A DNA stretch of 64,000 nt from contig NZ_CP020991.1 of assembly GCF_002874775.1 (NCBI RefSeq), forward strand, positions 248,001-312,000, read 5' to 3'. A program made the translations under genes and the position numbers. Position 1 is the stretch's first letter, and each line of letters opens with the position of its first letter. Origin of the DNA: Monoglobus pectinilyticus (GTDB lineage: Bacteria; Bacillota; Clostridia; Monoglobales; Monoglobaceae). This document shows, one piece after another, positions 1-9,262 of the stretch. The notes below the pieces were generated by a model, which ran no database searches, was not told where the DNA came from, and saw only the letters and a list, made by a program, of their open reading frames with translations.

Positions 1-1339
1 TAGTGCCAATTGCTGTCCCTGGAATAGTTGTGGTGTAATATGGTGAAGCAGACAGGAATTCTACATCTGTAGACACAAATCCTGACATTGGAAGCCATGA
101 GTGATAAACACCATTAAGAATAATGTCACCATGAACAATAATGGTCCATATTCCGGGAGTAGCATCTAATATTCGCACAACTGTTAACTGACCGCCGCTG
201 CCCTCCAGCGGCATATAATATTCTACAGTTACTCTGGTATTCTCAAGAACAAGCTTTACCTCTGTGCTTGTGCCCGCTTTTGCCGGTACACGTCCAACTA
301 ATTCTCCGGATGGTGACCGAATTGATACAGAAAGCCTATCGGATACAGTATTCCAAAGCGAAATACATATGTTACCGGCGTTGCTGCCTACTCTTACATC
401 AACATTCTGAGTTTCACCAACTGTGTTGAGTTTTCCTGATGTATGATGGCGCTCCTGACATTCATTTCCGGCTGCATTACAAATACAAACTCCTTTTAAA
501 TTAGATATACCGCTTAAATATTCTTCAAATATACTGAAACCATCGTGACTTCCAAAGTTTGTACCTAGACCAAGACAAATTACTACCGGCCTTTTCAATT
601 CATGAGCCTTTTTTATAATATATTCAATACCTACCATTACTGCACTTGATTCAAAAGCGTATTCCTGTTGGTCTGGAACGCAAAATTTTTCAAGATAAAA
701 TGGCCGGGCTTTTTTTAATTTAACGGCAATTATATCAGCCTCAGGCGCTGCTCCTGAAAAATCATCTATTTCTCTTCCTGCAGCTACCGAGGCCAAAAAG
801 GTTCCGTGGCCTGATTTATCATGTTCAGGAACTATATCATGAGGATTTTCAGAAGATAATGCGGAGTTAATTTGTTCATTATTGTATTCATGTCCGAAAA
901 AGAAACCGTCAGGAGGATCTCCTTCAGCTGTTTGATCATATATAAATTGAATTTTACTTGTTCCGTCTTCATAAATAAAGCTTTTTTGCATATAATCAAT
1001 ACCTGTGTCTACGATACCAACTAAAACGCCTCTGCCTTTTAAGTCAAGATACGGTTGGTTATGAACCGGTATAATTCCGGCTGAATCAAGAGGAGGACGG
1101 TCCAGTGTTCCCAATATTACAGGTGCAGAACTTATAAACGATGTGCTTAAATAAGAAAGCAAATCATCATAGTGACTTTTATCTATATAACCGATAATAT
1201 ATCTTCCGGATAGAGTCTGTGTAATTGTTATATTAGGATTTTCTTTTATAAATTCATCAAGATAATCGGAACTTCTGACTATAAAATCAAGAGTGTCGGG
1301 CGATTGTATAAAATTTTTGATCTCATTTGAAAGTTCCAT
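1..1339 (-). CDS. Csp-like subtilisin family (S8) protease, C-terminus cut by window edge
   Basis: Reading on the minus strand from the ATG at 1339 gives about 446 residues before the window ends, so the C-terminus is missing. Two of the three subtilase catalytic elements are visible: Asp111 in GIVDTGID and His178 in KSGHGTFLAS. The Ser motif (GTSxAAP) would lie beyond the edge. A long insert between the His and Ser segments is typical of clostridial CspA/B/C proteases, which process the spore cortex hydrolase SleC during germination. No signal peptide is seen, as expected for Csp proteins. The start follows the stop of the upstream subtilase by one base, and its AGGAG ribosome site lies inside that gene's last codons, so the two are translationally coupled. 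Whether this copy is active or a Csp pseudoprotease cannot be decided without the Ser region. Confidence 0.85.
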   Translation of the reverse strand, partial: MELSNEIKNFIQSPDTLDFIVRSSDYLDEFIKENPNITITQTLSGRYIIGYIDKSHYDDLLSYLSTSFISSAPVILGTLDRPPLDSAGIIPVHNQPYLDLKGRGVLVGIVDTGIDYMQKSFIYEDGTSKIQFIYDQTAEGDPPDGFFFGHEYNNEQINSALSSENPHDIVPEHDKSGHGTFLASVAAGREIDDFSGAAPEADIIAVKLKKARPFYLEKFCVPDQQEYAFESSAVMVGIEYIIKKAHELKRPVVICLGLGTNFGSHDGFSIFEEYLSGISNLKGVCICNAAGNECQERHHTSGKLNTVGETQNVDVRVGSNAGNICISLWNTVSDRLSVSIRSPSGELVGRVPAKAGTSTEVKLVLENTRVTVEYYMPLEGSGGQLTVVRILDATPGIWTIIVHGDIILNGVYHSWLPMSGFVSTDVEFLSASPYYTTTIPGTAIGT

Positions 1340-1340
1340 A

Positions 1341-2909
1341 TTAAATTCTCCTTTTATATAGTTCCAAATCATCGATGGTGTCACAAAGACTTAGTTTTCC
1401 ATATCCCCAAAGAGGATTGGGATAGGTTAAATATGTATTTCGGACTGCATTTTTGCATAGGAAAGCTTTAACACGCTGTCCGTAAAGAAAAGGATCATTC
1501 CCTTTTACAATTCCCCATTCCATCATAAGAGCCGCTGCTCCAGAAACAAATGGGGCAGCCATGCTGGTTCCCGTATATGTATCAAAACCACCGCCGGATT
1601 TTGCTGTATAGATGTTTTCGGCAGGAGCTGTCAAATCCAATTGAGGCAGTCCAATTTCATGCATTGTGCCGCCTCTTCCTGAAAAGGTGCAAACAGTGTC
1701 AGTTTCGGGCCTATAACCGCCAACAGAAATTGGAGTAACCGCAGTAGCCGGTAATGTCATCGTCATGTCTGGAGTAGATTCAAGAAATGAAGTACGTTCA
1801 GACACTTCATCAATTGTCGGGAGCCAAACGTCAAAATTACCGTCTACTATTTTTTCACCGTAACATATTAGAGTCCAAATACCGTCCATTAGGTCTGATG
1901 CTGCTCCTAAATTAACGTAAATTTCCTGAGCTGCACTATAATGATTTGGTTCACCAAAAGAAAAAGATATTTTAACATTGTGTAAGTTTAAACTAATATC
2001 TCGAACCAATGGTGTAATTATGCCTGTAGACATCCCGCTGGGATTAACTAATTCAAAATTAACAATATCGGAAAAATTTTTCCAAAGTGATAAGTAAACA
2101 TTATTTTTATTAGATGAAACGTTAAAGTTCAAATTTAGTGGATTATTTTCTTTAATATTTCCTTTAAAATGGTGGCCGCTATATCCTTCGTTTCCGGAAG
2201 CACATACAATTACTGTTTTCCAAAGTCTTGATATGTCATCAATATAAGTTTCAAATAAAGATTGGCCTCTATGAGAACCATTATTCGTACCATAACTTAA
2301 GTTGATTACGCAGGGCATGTTATAATTAATTGCTTTATCAATAATATATTTTATACCTCTCATTATGTCGGTTGTGCGAGTTTCTGAACTACCAAGCTTT
2401 ACTGCTATAATTGATGCTTCCGGAGCTGCTCCGCTGATTCCTGCAGCAATACCAGCAACTGCAGTTCCGTGTCCTATAAAATCTTTGCATACAAATTTAT
2501 CTGCATTAATATCAGAAAATGTATATTCTGTTCCCTTATAAAAACCATTAGGTGGGACTCCTTCAGTTGTCATGTCCCATACAGATAAAATTCTTGTTGT
2601 TTCTGCAGTGTTCATAAATTCGGAGTGGCTGCTATCAATACCGGAATCTATAATTCCAATTATAACTCTAGAACCGGTCAAATGGTAACTTGTTTGATTT
2701 TGGACCGGAGATATACATGTTGAGTTGAGACCGAGTTTAGTTGATAAAAATAGTTTTTTTGTTGGTTCCCAATATTCAATTTCTTTTAATTCTCTCAGAT
2801 ATTTGATTTGAGATGGTTCTATATCAATAATTGCATAACCGACGCTTAATATTTCAATTTTATCTCTTATAGAATCAAGGTTGCCATTATATTTTATAAT
2901 ATATTCCAT
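1341..2909 (-). CDS. Csp-like subtilisin family (S8) serine protease
   Basis: A 522-residue subtilase with a complete catalytic triad: Asp88 (GIIDSGID), His147 (FIGHGTAVAG) and Ser449 (TGTSMAAPF), with the oxyanion Asn240 in CASGNEG. An insert of about 200 residues between Asn240 and Ser449 is predicted to be the jelly-roll domain seen in Clostridium CspB. Residues 1-70 resemble a short prodomain. In clostridia, Csp proteases relay the germinant signal by activating pro-SleC in the spore. This is the first gene of a two-protease operon reading toward the window start, and it diverges from a SpoIID/peptidoglycan-binding gene. The ATG at 2909 has only a weak ribosome site. The family is clear; the germination role is inferred from family and neighbours. 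Confidence 0.88.
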   Translation of the reverse strand: MEYIIKYNGNLDSIRDKIEILSVGYAIIDIEPSQIKYLRELKEIEYWEPTKKLFLSTKLGLNSTCISPVQNQTSYHLTGSRVIIGIIDSGIDSSHSEFMNTAETTRILSVWDMTTEGVPPNGFYKGTEYTFSDINADKFVCKDFIGHGTAVAGIAAGISGAAPEASIIAVKLGSSETRTTDIMRGIKYIIDKAINYNMPCVINLSYGTNNGSHRGQSLFETYIDDISRLWKTVIVCASGNEGYSGHHFKGNIKENNPLNLNFNVSSNKNNVYLSLWKNFSDIVNFELVNPSGMSTGIITPLVRDISLNLHNVKISFSFGEPNHYSAAQEIYVNLGAASDLMDGIWTLICYGEKIVDGNFDVWLPTIDEVSERTSFLESTPDMTMTLPATAVTPISVGGYRPETDTVCTFSGRGGTMHEIGLPQLDLTAPAENIYTAKSGGGFDTYTGTSMAAPFVSGAAALMMEWGIVKGNDPFLYGQRVKAFLCKNAVRNTYLTYPNPLWGYGKLSLCDTIDDLELYKRRI

Positions 2910-2989
2910 ATGAACACAGCCTTAAAATATATTTTTGCTCACGTACCAACGAGCTGTACATATATTATTATGAGAAAGGATGTGATATT

Positions 2990-4225
2990 ATGAGAACAGA
3001 TTATATAGATAAAGGAATTCTGCAGGTATCGGTCTCTACAGAGAAATTTGTAATACCAACAGATAATGCTTTGGTTCGTATTACTGATCCTCTTGACGGT
3101 TCTGTAATAGAGGAAGTTAAAACAGACAGTTCAGGTCAGACGCCCGCTGTTGAATTGCCTGCACCGCCGCTTGAATATTCGGTTAACGGTGGAGATGAAA
3201 GACCATATGCATTATATAATGTAACTGTTTCAGCAGCAGATACAGAGGTTCTTCATATTGATGGAGTACAAATTTTACCCACTAGTTCAGCGATACAAAA
3301 TGCAGTTTTAAGACCAGCCGTTCCGGGAGGCTTCAATGTTCGCAATACGTTGATTAACTCTCATTCTCTTTGGACGAATTATCCGGCAAAAATACCTGAA
3401 AATGAAGTGAAGCCAATAGATAATGCAAGTGGGTTTGTAGTACTGCCTGAACCGGTTATACCTGAGTATATTGTTGTTCATCTTGGTAATCCCGATGACA
3501 TATCTGCCGGTGACGTTGAGGTTCCATTTAAAGAGTACATAAAAAATGTAGCAAGTTGTGAAATTTATTCTACCTGGAAGACTGAAACAATAAAAGCAAA
3601 TATACTTGCAATTTTATCATTTACTTTAAACCGTGTTTATACAGAATGGTACAGAGGAAAGGGACATGATTTTACTGTCACAAACTCTACAGCATATGAT
3701 CAGGCATTTAATTACGGAAGAAATATATTCAAAGAAATCTCTGTAGCAGTAGATGAATTATTCACGAATTATATAACCAGAGAAAATATTGAACAGCCAT
3801 TGTTTACACAGTATTGCGACGGCAAACATACACAGTGCGGCGGTTTGTCACAATGGGGTTCTCAGGCACTCGGGGAGCAGGGATATGATGCTTTAAGTAT
3901 ATTAAAAACTTATTATGGTTCAGATATATATATTGAATCAGCTGAAAAAGTTGAGGGGATTCCATCATCATATCCAGGAGAACCTCTGCAAATAGGAAGC
4001 TTGGGAGAAGCAGTAAGAACCGTTCAAACTCAATTAAATAAAATTTCGAACAATTACCCGTTAATTGCTAAACTGAGGATAGATGGAAGTTATGGTGAAT
4101 CAACAGCAAACAGTGTAAAAACATTTCAAAAAATTTTTTATCTTCCGGAAACAGGAGATGTAGATTTTTCAACATGGTATCAAATTTCTAATATATACGT
4201 AGCTATTTCAAAAATGGCTTCATAA
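2990..4225 (+). CDS. SpoIID/LytB-domain protein with C-terminal peptidoglycan-binding domain
   Basis: The 411-residue product shows three parts. Residues 1-110 look like a beta-sandwich of the carboxypeptidase-regulatory type (VRITDPLDGSVIEEV, then TDSSGQT). Residues about 157-315 look like a SpoIID/LytB domain: VPFKEYIKNVASCE aligns with the SpoIID catalytic region, placing Glu191 at the catalytic position, and GLSQWGSQALGEQGY matches the SpoIID GHGVGMSQYGA segment. Residues about 330-408 are a PG_binding_1 repeat (IGSLGEAVRTVQTQLN). SpoIID is a lytic transglycosylase acting on denuded peptidoglycan strands. No signal peptide is visible, so the protein probably acts inside the developing spore. 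AAAGGATGTGAT precedes the ATG. It diverges from the Csp protease pair, which suggests a shared role in cortex or germination. Confidence 0.75.
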   Translation: MRTDYIDKGILQVSVSTEKFVIPTDNALVRITDPLDGSVIEEVKTDSSGQTPAVELPAPPLEYSVNGGDERPYALYNVTVSAADTEVLHIDGVQILPTSSAIQNAVLRPAVPGGFNVRNTLINSHSLWTNYPAKIPENEVKPIDNASGFVVLPEPVIPEYIVVHLGNPDDISAGDVEVPFKEYIKNVASCEIYSTWKTETIKANILAILSFTLNRVYTEWYRGKGHDFTVTNSTAYDQAFNYGRNIFKEISVAVDELFTNYITRENIEQPLFTQYCDGKHTQCGGLSQWGSQALGEQGYDALSILKTYYGSDIYIESAEKVEGIPSSYPGEPLQIGSLGEAVRTVQTQLNKISNNYPLIAKLRIDGSYGESTANSVKTFQKIFYLPETGDVDFSTWYQISNIYVAISKMAS

Positions 4226-4291
4226 ATTAGGTTTTAAAAAATAGCATTGTATAAAATATTTTTGCTGGGTGACAAACTAAAAATATCATGG

Positions 4292-4320
4292 TTGACATTA
4301 TAAAATGGTTATAGTAGAAT
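4292..4320 (+). promoter_or_regulatory. Sigma-A-type promoter for the 4350 gene
   Basis: TTGACA (4292-4297), a 17-bp spacer, then TAGAAT (4315-4320). The -10 ends 29 bases before the ATG at 4350. The fit to the vegetative consensus suggests growth-phase expression, unlike the spore genes upstream. Confidence 0.7.
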
Positions 4321-4349
4321 GTAAGAAAAACTTATAGGACGTGATATAT

Positions 4350-4709
4350 ATGGATAAAAAATTGTTGGAATATATCTCCGAAAAATCACAAGAGCTAATA
4401 AATTCTTCAACATGCAGTAATGGGGCAAAATCAGCAGCAGAATCCTGGCTGAAAGCCGTTGGCACAGAAAACGAAGCTTCTGAGACAAAGAATTATTTTG
4501 CTGAATTGGAATCTGATATTATGCCTATTGATAGTTTAATTAATTTTGCAGAATCAGATAACGGAGTAAATTGTTTTGGAGCAGACGCCGCAAAAAGCAT
4601 AGCAAAACATGCAAGGGAAATTAAATCATCAGGGGCAAAATATTGCGATTGTCCGGCTTGTGCTGCAGCAGAGGCAATCCTAAAAAAAAAGAATGATATT
4701 CTTAAATAA
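4350..4709 (+). CDS. Small conserved hypothetical protein with C-terminal CxCPxC motif
   Basis: About 119 residues, acidic and helical, ending in YCDCPACAAAEAILKKK. Similar 110-120-residue proteins occur widely in clostridia and are sometimes labelled molecular chaperone Hsp90, but nothing in the sequence resembles the Hsp90 ATPase, so that label should not be used. The clustered cysteines could bind a metal or an Fe-S centre. I chose the ATG at 4350 because AGGA lies at 4336-4339, 10 bases upstream; the in-frame GTG at 4341 would leave only one base after that site. It has its own vegetative promoter and a terminator downstream. Function unknown. Confidence 0.7.
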   Translation: MDKKLLEYISEKSQELINSSTCSNGAKSAAESWLKAVGTENEASETKNYFAELESDIMPIDSLINFAESDNGVNCFGADAAKSIAKHAREIKSSGAKYCDCPACAAAEAILKKKNDILK

Positions 4710-4738
4710 TAGAACACTGTTGACCGATTATAATAAAA

Positions 4739-4773
4739 TATTCCGCCGCTCAGTTTATTTGAGCGGCGGAATA
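4739..4773. terminator. Bidirectional terminator, copy A of a duplicated hairpin
   Basis: A perfect 14-bp stem (arms 4739-4752 and 4760-4773) around the loop GTTTATT. It lies between the convergent 4350 gene and the DUF6273/stalk pseudogene. A/T-rich tracts flank both sides. The right flank starts with a second 16-bp palindrome (4769-4784). The same hairpin occurs at 7727-7755 with the loop reversed. Confidence 0.8.
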
Positions 4774-4888
4774 AATATTTATTCAGTTGTTACCATTGCA
4801 GTATTAGTAGCTTCGTCCCACTCTACATTATATCATAAGTTTTCAGATAGGAATCTAAACGGAACCATTACTCTACACGATTATAACT

Positions 4889-6301
4889 TTATTCCATCCA
4901 TGCTTCTTTATACCATGGGGTTTTACGCCATGCTTCTGAAAACACTTGCGGTTCAGGTTTGTCAACTACTACCCTCTGCAAATTTTCTACATATGTTACT
5001 TTGGCGTCAAATGCTTCTGATACAGCCCTAAGAGGTACCATTGTTCTTTCTCCAACTATTCTCGGGGCTGTATCAAGCGTAAAAACTTCTGTACCATTTC
5101 CCATTTCATAGTTGTCTATCTGCATTACTACTGTTCTTTCGCCATCGTTCGCCGTTATAACCCCGTCTCCATCGTCATAACTTACTTCTGCTCCAAGCGA
5201 TTCAAATATTGCCCGAACCGGCACCAGTAGTCTGTCGTTCTCCTCTATCGGCTGCTGGTCTAAGTTTAACTGTTTACCCTGTGAAAATACAGCTATGCCT
5301 TCTTGACCATATCCGTCGATTTTATATGGGTCGTTCTCTGTTCCTGATCCAGATTTTATTATCATATTATCTTCATTCAGATAAAATGCCGGACGAACTC
5401 CAAGTTCATACATGTTAACTATTTTCCCACTATATGTATTTTCTCCGTATATTGATGTTACATCTGTGCTTCCTCCTAACGTTCCTGCATGCATAGTTGC
5501 AACACTACGAAGCCAATATTCATAATACCCATTATTAATAGTTGAGTTTGGAATTGAGCTATCGGTTCTTTTGGCTCCTACAATTCCAAAGTTTTTCCAT
5601 ATATTATATATCTGTGATTCATTGAGTAAAAATACAGTATCAGTCTATCTATACATTGCGCCTTGAAATGCTTCACCCAGTTCCGAAACATCAACCGTAT
5701 GAAGCACTCTAGGATTACGCCCACTGCCCACCATAAATCCTCGCATATATATCCTATTACATCCGTTTTCAGATAAATCAAGTTCACTTCCGTTTAAGGT
5801 TTGCCATTGGCTGACTGTTTTCATCACTCTACGCTCTGATAATGTTAAATTATCAATGTGCAAAAATCCTTTTTCATCCGCATATGGATACTTACCTTCT
5901 TCATATTGAACAGCATTATTATTTCCATGTATCTTTTTAGCGGTTGGAGGATTGTTTCTCGGCCATATTATATCCCCTCCCTCTGCATATGAATTCAACC
6001 ATGTACGTATATTACTTTCTTTCCATTTATTTGTTCCATATACTAAATGTCCATCTGCATTTGCATCTTTAACAGATGCGTCAAACGCTTTAAAGCATAT
6101 TATCTTATCGCTCACTATTAACTTGCCATTTTCATCATCTGCCATATACCTCCATAAAATTGGCTCATTATTATACTTTCCCATTTGAAGATATGTACCT
6201 ATTGAAAAATCAATTGGTTCTGCGTTTACTGTTATTGTCATACCAGCATATAAAACTGTTATAGTCAAAATAACAGCTAATATTTTTTGAATTTTTAACA
6301 T
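4889..6301 (-). pseudogene. DUF6273/copper-amine-oxidase-N domain secreted protein with in-frame amber stop
   Basis: A paralogue of the gene at 7824-9242. The first segment (6301 to 5645) encodes a signal peptide (about residues 1-27) and a DUF6273-like domain, then stops at TAG (5645-5647) directly after GAMYR. The frame continues without shift through 50 more codons and a further 201 codons, carrying the rest of DUF6273 (GVRPAFYLNEDN) and two stalk-domain halves (LLVPVRAIFESLGAEV and MVPLRAVSEAFDAKV). The intact paralogue reads AMYRLYDTIF where this copy reads AMYR-stop-TDTVF. Repaired length would be 470 residues, against 472 for the paralogue. C-terminal identity looks much higher than N-terminal identity. 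The downstream half has kept its sequence, so the mutation is probably recent. Alternatives are read-through or a sequencing error. Confidence 0.8.
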
Positions 6302-6333
6302 TTGTTTCTCTTCCGTTTTTAATTTTAATTATT

Positions 6334-7701
6334 TCATTGCATTCCTAAGTACTGCTTAACTCTAGTATCCCCGTTTTCTCCCCATACATTATATAACAAC
6401 CCTCTAGTTATATCATATATTAATTTACCATAATCCTTTATATTATATCTATTATCAGCAAATGTACTAATAAATTGATCATATGCAAATCCGTCATGAC
6501 TATCACTCCAAGTTTTACTACTATCGTTATAAACACCATAAACAGAAGGATGGTTAATAAAATTATGAATATTATTATTAGTTCCATTTAATGTTTGAGT
6601 CAAATATGCCTGCTCATTTGGACCACCTGAATATATACCGTACGACGTCATATCATCATAGATTAAACTATAATATTTTCCCAATGTTCTCATAAAGTTT
6701 TGCGCTTTTTGTTTCGGGTATACTTTTGCATTGTTGTCAAATCCATGAACACGGCCTGTCACAAGAGATATATCATATTCCATTTCAAACGAAATTATTG
6801 TGCTTGTATTCTTTGTGCCTCCTATTACACTATCTCCATCTACGACTGTGTTGTTTATTGAACTTTTTAGTATATTTTCAACCTTATTTTCATATAACAT
6901 TTTCTCATCTGCCGCCATATCATCATTATAATCCGAAAAATACAATCCAGGTTGAATCATTACTATATCAAATATATCGCTGTTATCAGTGCATTTTCCT
7001 GTATTCGCTATAGTTCCGATGTTCTCCCAATGTTCAGTATCTACATCGCAATAAGGTATCCATATCAGTTTTTTATCCTTGCCATGTATATATCTTGATA
7101 TCTGATCCATATTCGCATAACCTGTATATGTGTTTACGTTTGATTCTAAGCATATAGGATCTTCACGCCCGTAATATAAACCTGTAATAATATTTTCTCC
7201 AAACTCATTTGCTATACTGTTATAGATATTCTGCGTTGTATCAAGATATAGATTTAAAAAGTCTGTTCTCTGTGTGGCATCATCAATTTCGTATCTCCAC
7301 ATATGCGGAGTTCCCAAATATATTTCAGGCATTTGTATTTTATCTGCTCTGTTTCCATTTACTGCGGTTAATGCACTCTGCATATTCTGCAATATATTCT
7401 TATATTTATTTACAACTATACTCAAACGATTGCTCGTTTCTCCGTACAAACTGCTGCTATCCCAAAATTTGGATAGGTCTCCTAAATCATTTTGTTCTAC
7501 TTTTCCATTGTTTTGCATATAACCGTCAAAATCAACATCTCTAACTGATATTACAAACGCTACATTTTTGTTTCCTATCAACTCAAAATACTTTTCAAAA
7601 AACTCTTGTGTATATACGTAATTGCTACCATCAGAATTTTTATATCTACTTATATTTGTATCAGCATTTACACTTCCTACTCCGTCAAACTCTGTTCTCA
7701 C
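6334..7701 (-). CDS. 5'-truncated copy of the giant surface protein C-terminal (DUF4855-like) domain
   Basis: The 455-residue frame matches the last ~480 residues of the giant protein at 9263-17065, ending VKQYLGMQ where the parent ends CKNYLGWQ. Shared motifs include GLYYGREDP, IWIPY, IVMIQPGLYFS, ISFEMEYDIS and GGPNEQ, which suggest a TIM-barrel fold of the DUF4855 type (tentative). The homology (IVRGVRTEFDGV) starts only a few bases after the terminator hairpin of the upstream copy. About 240 residues including the SLH region are missing relative to the parent. There is no signal peptide, and AGAGGA abuts the GTG at 7701 with no spacing, so translation is doubtful. I read this as a relic of a segmental duplication, although the frame is intact and conserved for 455 codons. 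Confidence 0.65.
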   Translation of the reverse strand: MRTEFDGVGSVNADTNISRYKNSDGSNYVYTQEFFEKYFELIGNKNVAFVISVRDVDFDGYMQNNGKVEQNDLGDLSKFWDSSSLYGETSNRLSIVVNKYKNILQNMQSALTAVNGNRADKIQMPEIYLGTPHMWRYEIDDATQRTDFLNLYLDTTQNIYNSIANEFGENIITGLYYGREDPICLESNVNTYTGYANMDQISRYIHGKDKKLIWIPYCDVDTEHWENIGTIANTGKCTDNSDIFDIVMIQPGLYFSDYNDDMAADEKMLYENKVENILKSSINNTVVDGDSVIGGTKNTSTIISFEMEYDISLVTGRVHGFDNNAKVYPKQKAQNFMRTLGKYYSLIYDDMTSYGIYSGGPNEQAYLTQTLNGTNNNIHNFINHPSVYGVYNDSSKTWSDSHDGFAYDQFISTFADNRYNIKDYGKLIYDITRGLLYNVWGENGDTRVKQYLGMQ

Positions 7702-7726
7702 TCCTCTTACTATTAACCAAATATAC

Positions 7727-7755
7727 TCCGCCGCTCAAATAAACTGAGCGGCGGA
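7727..7755 (-). terminator. Terminator hairpin, copy B, with U-tract lost at the duplication junction
   Basis: An 11-bp perfect stem (7727-7737 and 7745-7755) with the loop AATAAAC, downstream of the gene at 7824-9242. The loop plus adjacent bases are the exact reverse complement of copy A at 4739-4773, while the right flank (7756-7773) is the same in both. On the minus strand the hairpin is followed by GTATATTTGG, not a T-run, so termination is probably weaker than at copy A. Confidence 0.6.
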
Positions 7756-7823
7756 ATAAATATTTATTCAGTTGTTATTATTGCAATATCAAGTTGATTC
7801 GTCTCAATTTATATTTAGCCAAC

Positions 7824-9242
7824 TTATCGTTTTTTACCTTTTCCGTGTATTTCTATATCCCATATATTTTGGTAATGTCCTTCGTCAGTGTCTTCCGGCT
7901 GTGGCGGGTCTATTACTACTCTGTCTAATTCTTCTACCCAGTCAACTCTGCAGTCAAACGCTTCCGATACTGCTCTCAGAGGTACTACTGTTCTATCTCC
8001 TACTAACTTTGGCGCTACATCCAGTGTAAATACTTCTGTTCCATTACCCATTTCAGGATTGTCAATTTGCATTACTACTGTTCTTTCACCGTTATTGGCT
8101 GTTATAACTCCATCTCCATCGTCATACGTTACTTCCGCACCCAGTTGTTCAAATATTGCTCTTACCGGAACCAGCAATCTATCATCTTCCTCTATTGGCT
8201 GCTGATCAAATTCCACTTGTTTTCCGTTACAGAAAATTGCTGTATTTTCTTGTCCTTTTCCGTCCAATATATATGGGTCTTCTTCCGTTCCGATTCCGGA
8301 TTTGATTATCATATTATCCTCATTTAAATAAAATGCTGGTCTTACTCCTAATTCATTATCTGTAGGATTAGTTACAGCATATGCCTCTTTGCTTGCAGCC
8401 ACGGTAATACCATTATCTCCATCGGGTGTTCTTAACCAATACCATTGATAAGGCGATTTTCCTATTGGATTATCAATACCATACCATGGATCTAAAACTC
8501 CTTCTGCCTTTTCCGCTTCAACAGTACCAAACTGAGACCAAAGTTCATATAATTGACTTTCATCAAGCGTAAATATTGTATCGTATAACCTATACATCGC
8601 CCCATAATATGCCTTATTCATTTCTGATATCTCATATTTATACTTAATTTGTTCTAAATGAGTACCTGGCGCTCTCACTATTTCAGGATAATACGGAACA
8701 TTTAAGCCATTTGTCGATAACATTTTTTTGTTTTCAGATAGAGCCTGCCAGTGACTTACTGTTTTTATTGCCGACATTTCAGATTCTGAGAAATTTTTAT
8801 TTGATAAAAATCCAGCAGAATCAGCATACGGATCTAAGCCTTCTTCTGACATATAGTATCTTCTAACATGTTCCTTATCAGGCTTTTTTCCATATTTCCA
8901 GTTAATTTTACCAATATCAGCTGTTGAATTTAACCATATACGTAGTGTTGATTCCTCCCAAAAATTACTTCCGCAATGTTCATACTTTCCAATAGGTTCT
9001 TTAATTGGATCAAAATTTTTATAGCACAAAATTTTATCGCTTACCATTAAAATTCCATTTTCATTATCGTAGACCACTGCTTTCCAAAGTATTGGATTAT
9101 CGTTATATTTTCCTAATTGAAAATATGTACCAGATGTTATATCTATATTATCTTCAGCAGCAATCGCAGTAATAGATGTAAATAACAATATTATAGATAA
9201 AAACATATATAACATTTTTTTATATTCATTACACTTTTTCAT
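7824..9242 (-). CDS. Secreted DUF6273 protein with C-terminal copper-amine-oxidase-N (stalk) domain
   Basis: A 472-residue protein. A signal peptide covers about residues 1-30 (hydrophobic MLYMFLSIILLFTSITAIAA). A DUF6273-like domain follows (LGKYNDNPILWKAV, MVSDKILCYKNF, STLRIWLNS, then GVRPAFYLNEDN near residue 320). Two stalk-domain halves come last (DDRLLVPVRAIFEQLGAEV and RTVVPLRAVSEAFDCRV), then a basic tail. DUF6273 is common in secreted proteins of gut clostridia and has no known activity; the stalk domain is thought to be a cell-wall or protein-binding module. I chose the ATG at 9242 because AGGAGG precedes it by seven bases; the upstream in-frame ATG at 9272 overlaps the giant gene's end. 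It is the second gene of the giant protein's operon. Confidence 0.8.
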   Translation of the reverse strand: MKKCNEYKKMLYMFLSIILLFTSITAIAAEDNIDITSGTYFQLGKYNDNPILWKAVVYDNENGILMVSDKILCYKNFDPIKEPIGKYEHCGSNFWEESTLRIWLNSTADIGKINWKYGKKPDKEHVRRYYMSEEGLDPYADSAGFLSNKNFSESEMSAIKTVSHWQALSENKKMLSTNGLNVPYYPEIVRAPGTHLEQIKYKYEISEMNKAYYGAMYRLYDTIFTLDESQLYELWSQFGTVEAEKAEGVLDPWYGIDNPIGKSPYQWYWLRTPDGDNGITVAASKEAYAVTNPTDNELGVRPAFYLNEDNMIIKSGIGTEEDPYILDGKGQENTAIFCNGKQVEFDQQPIEEDDRLLVPVRAIFEQLGAEVTYDDGDGVITANNGERTVVMQIDNPEMGNGTEVFTLDVAPKLVGDRTVVPLRAVSEAFDCRVDWVEELDRVVIDPPQPEDTDEGHYQNIWDIEIHGKGKKR

Positions 9243-9262
9243 TTTAATTCCTCCTATTTTAT

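Noticed and set aside
4769-4784. Small palindrome next to the duplicated hairpin as a transposon end
   Set aside because: It occurs only with the duplicated unit and shows no target-site duplication or transposase.
5645-5647. Amber codon read as an extra amino acid
   Set aside because: TAG ends the gene at 35894-38209 normally, and no pyrrolysine or suppressor genes are in the window.
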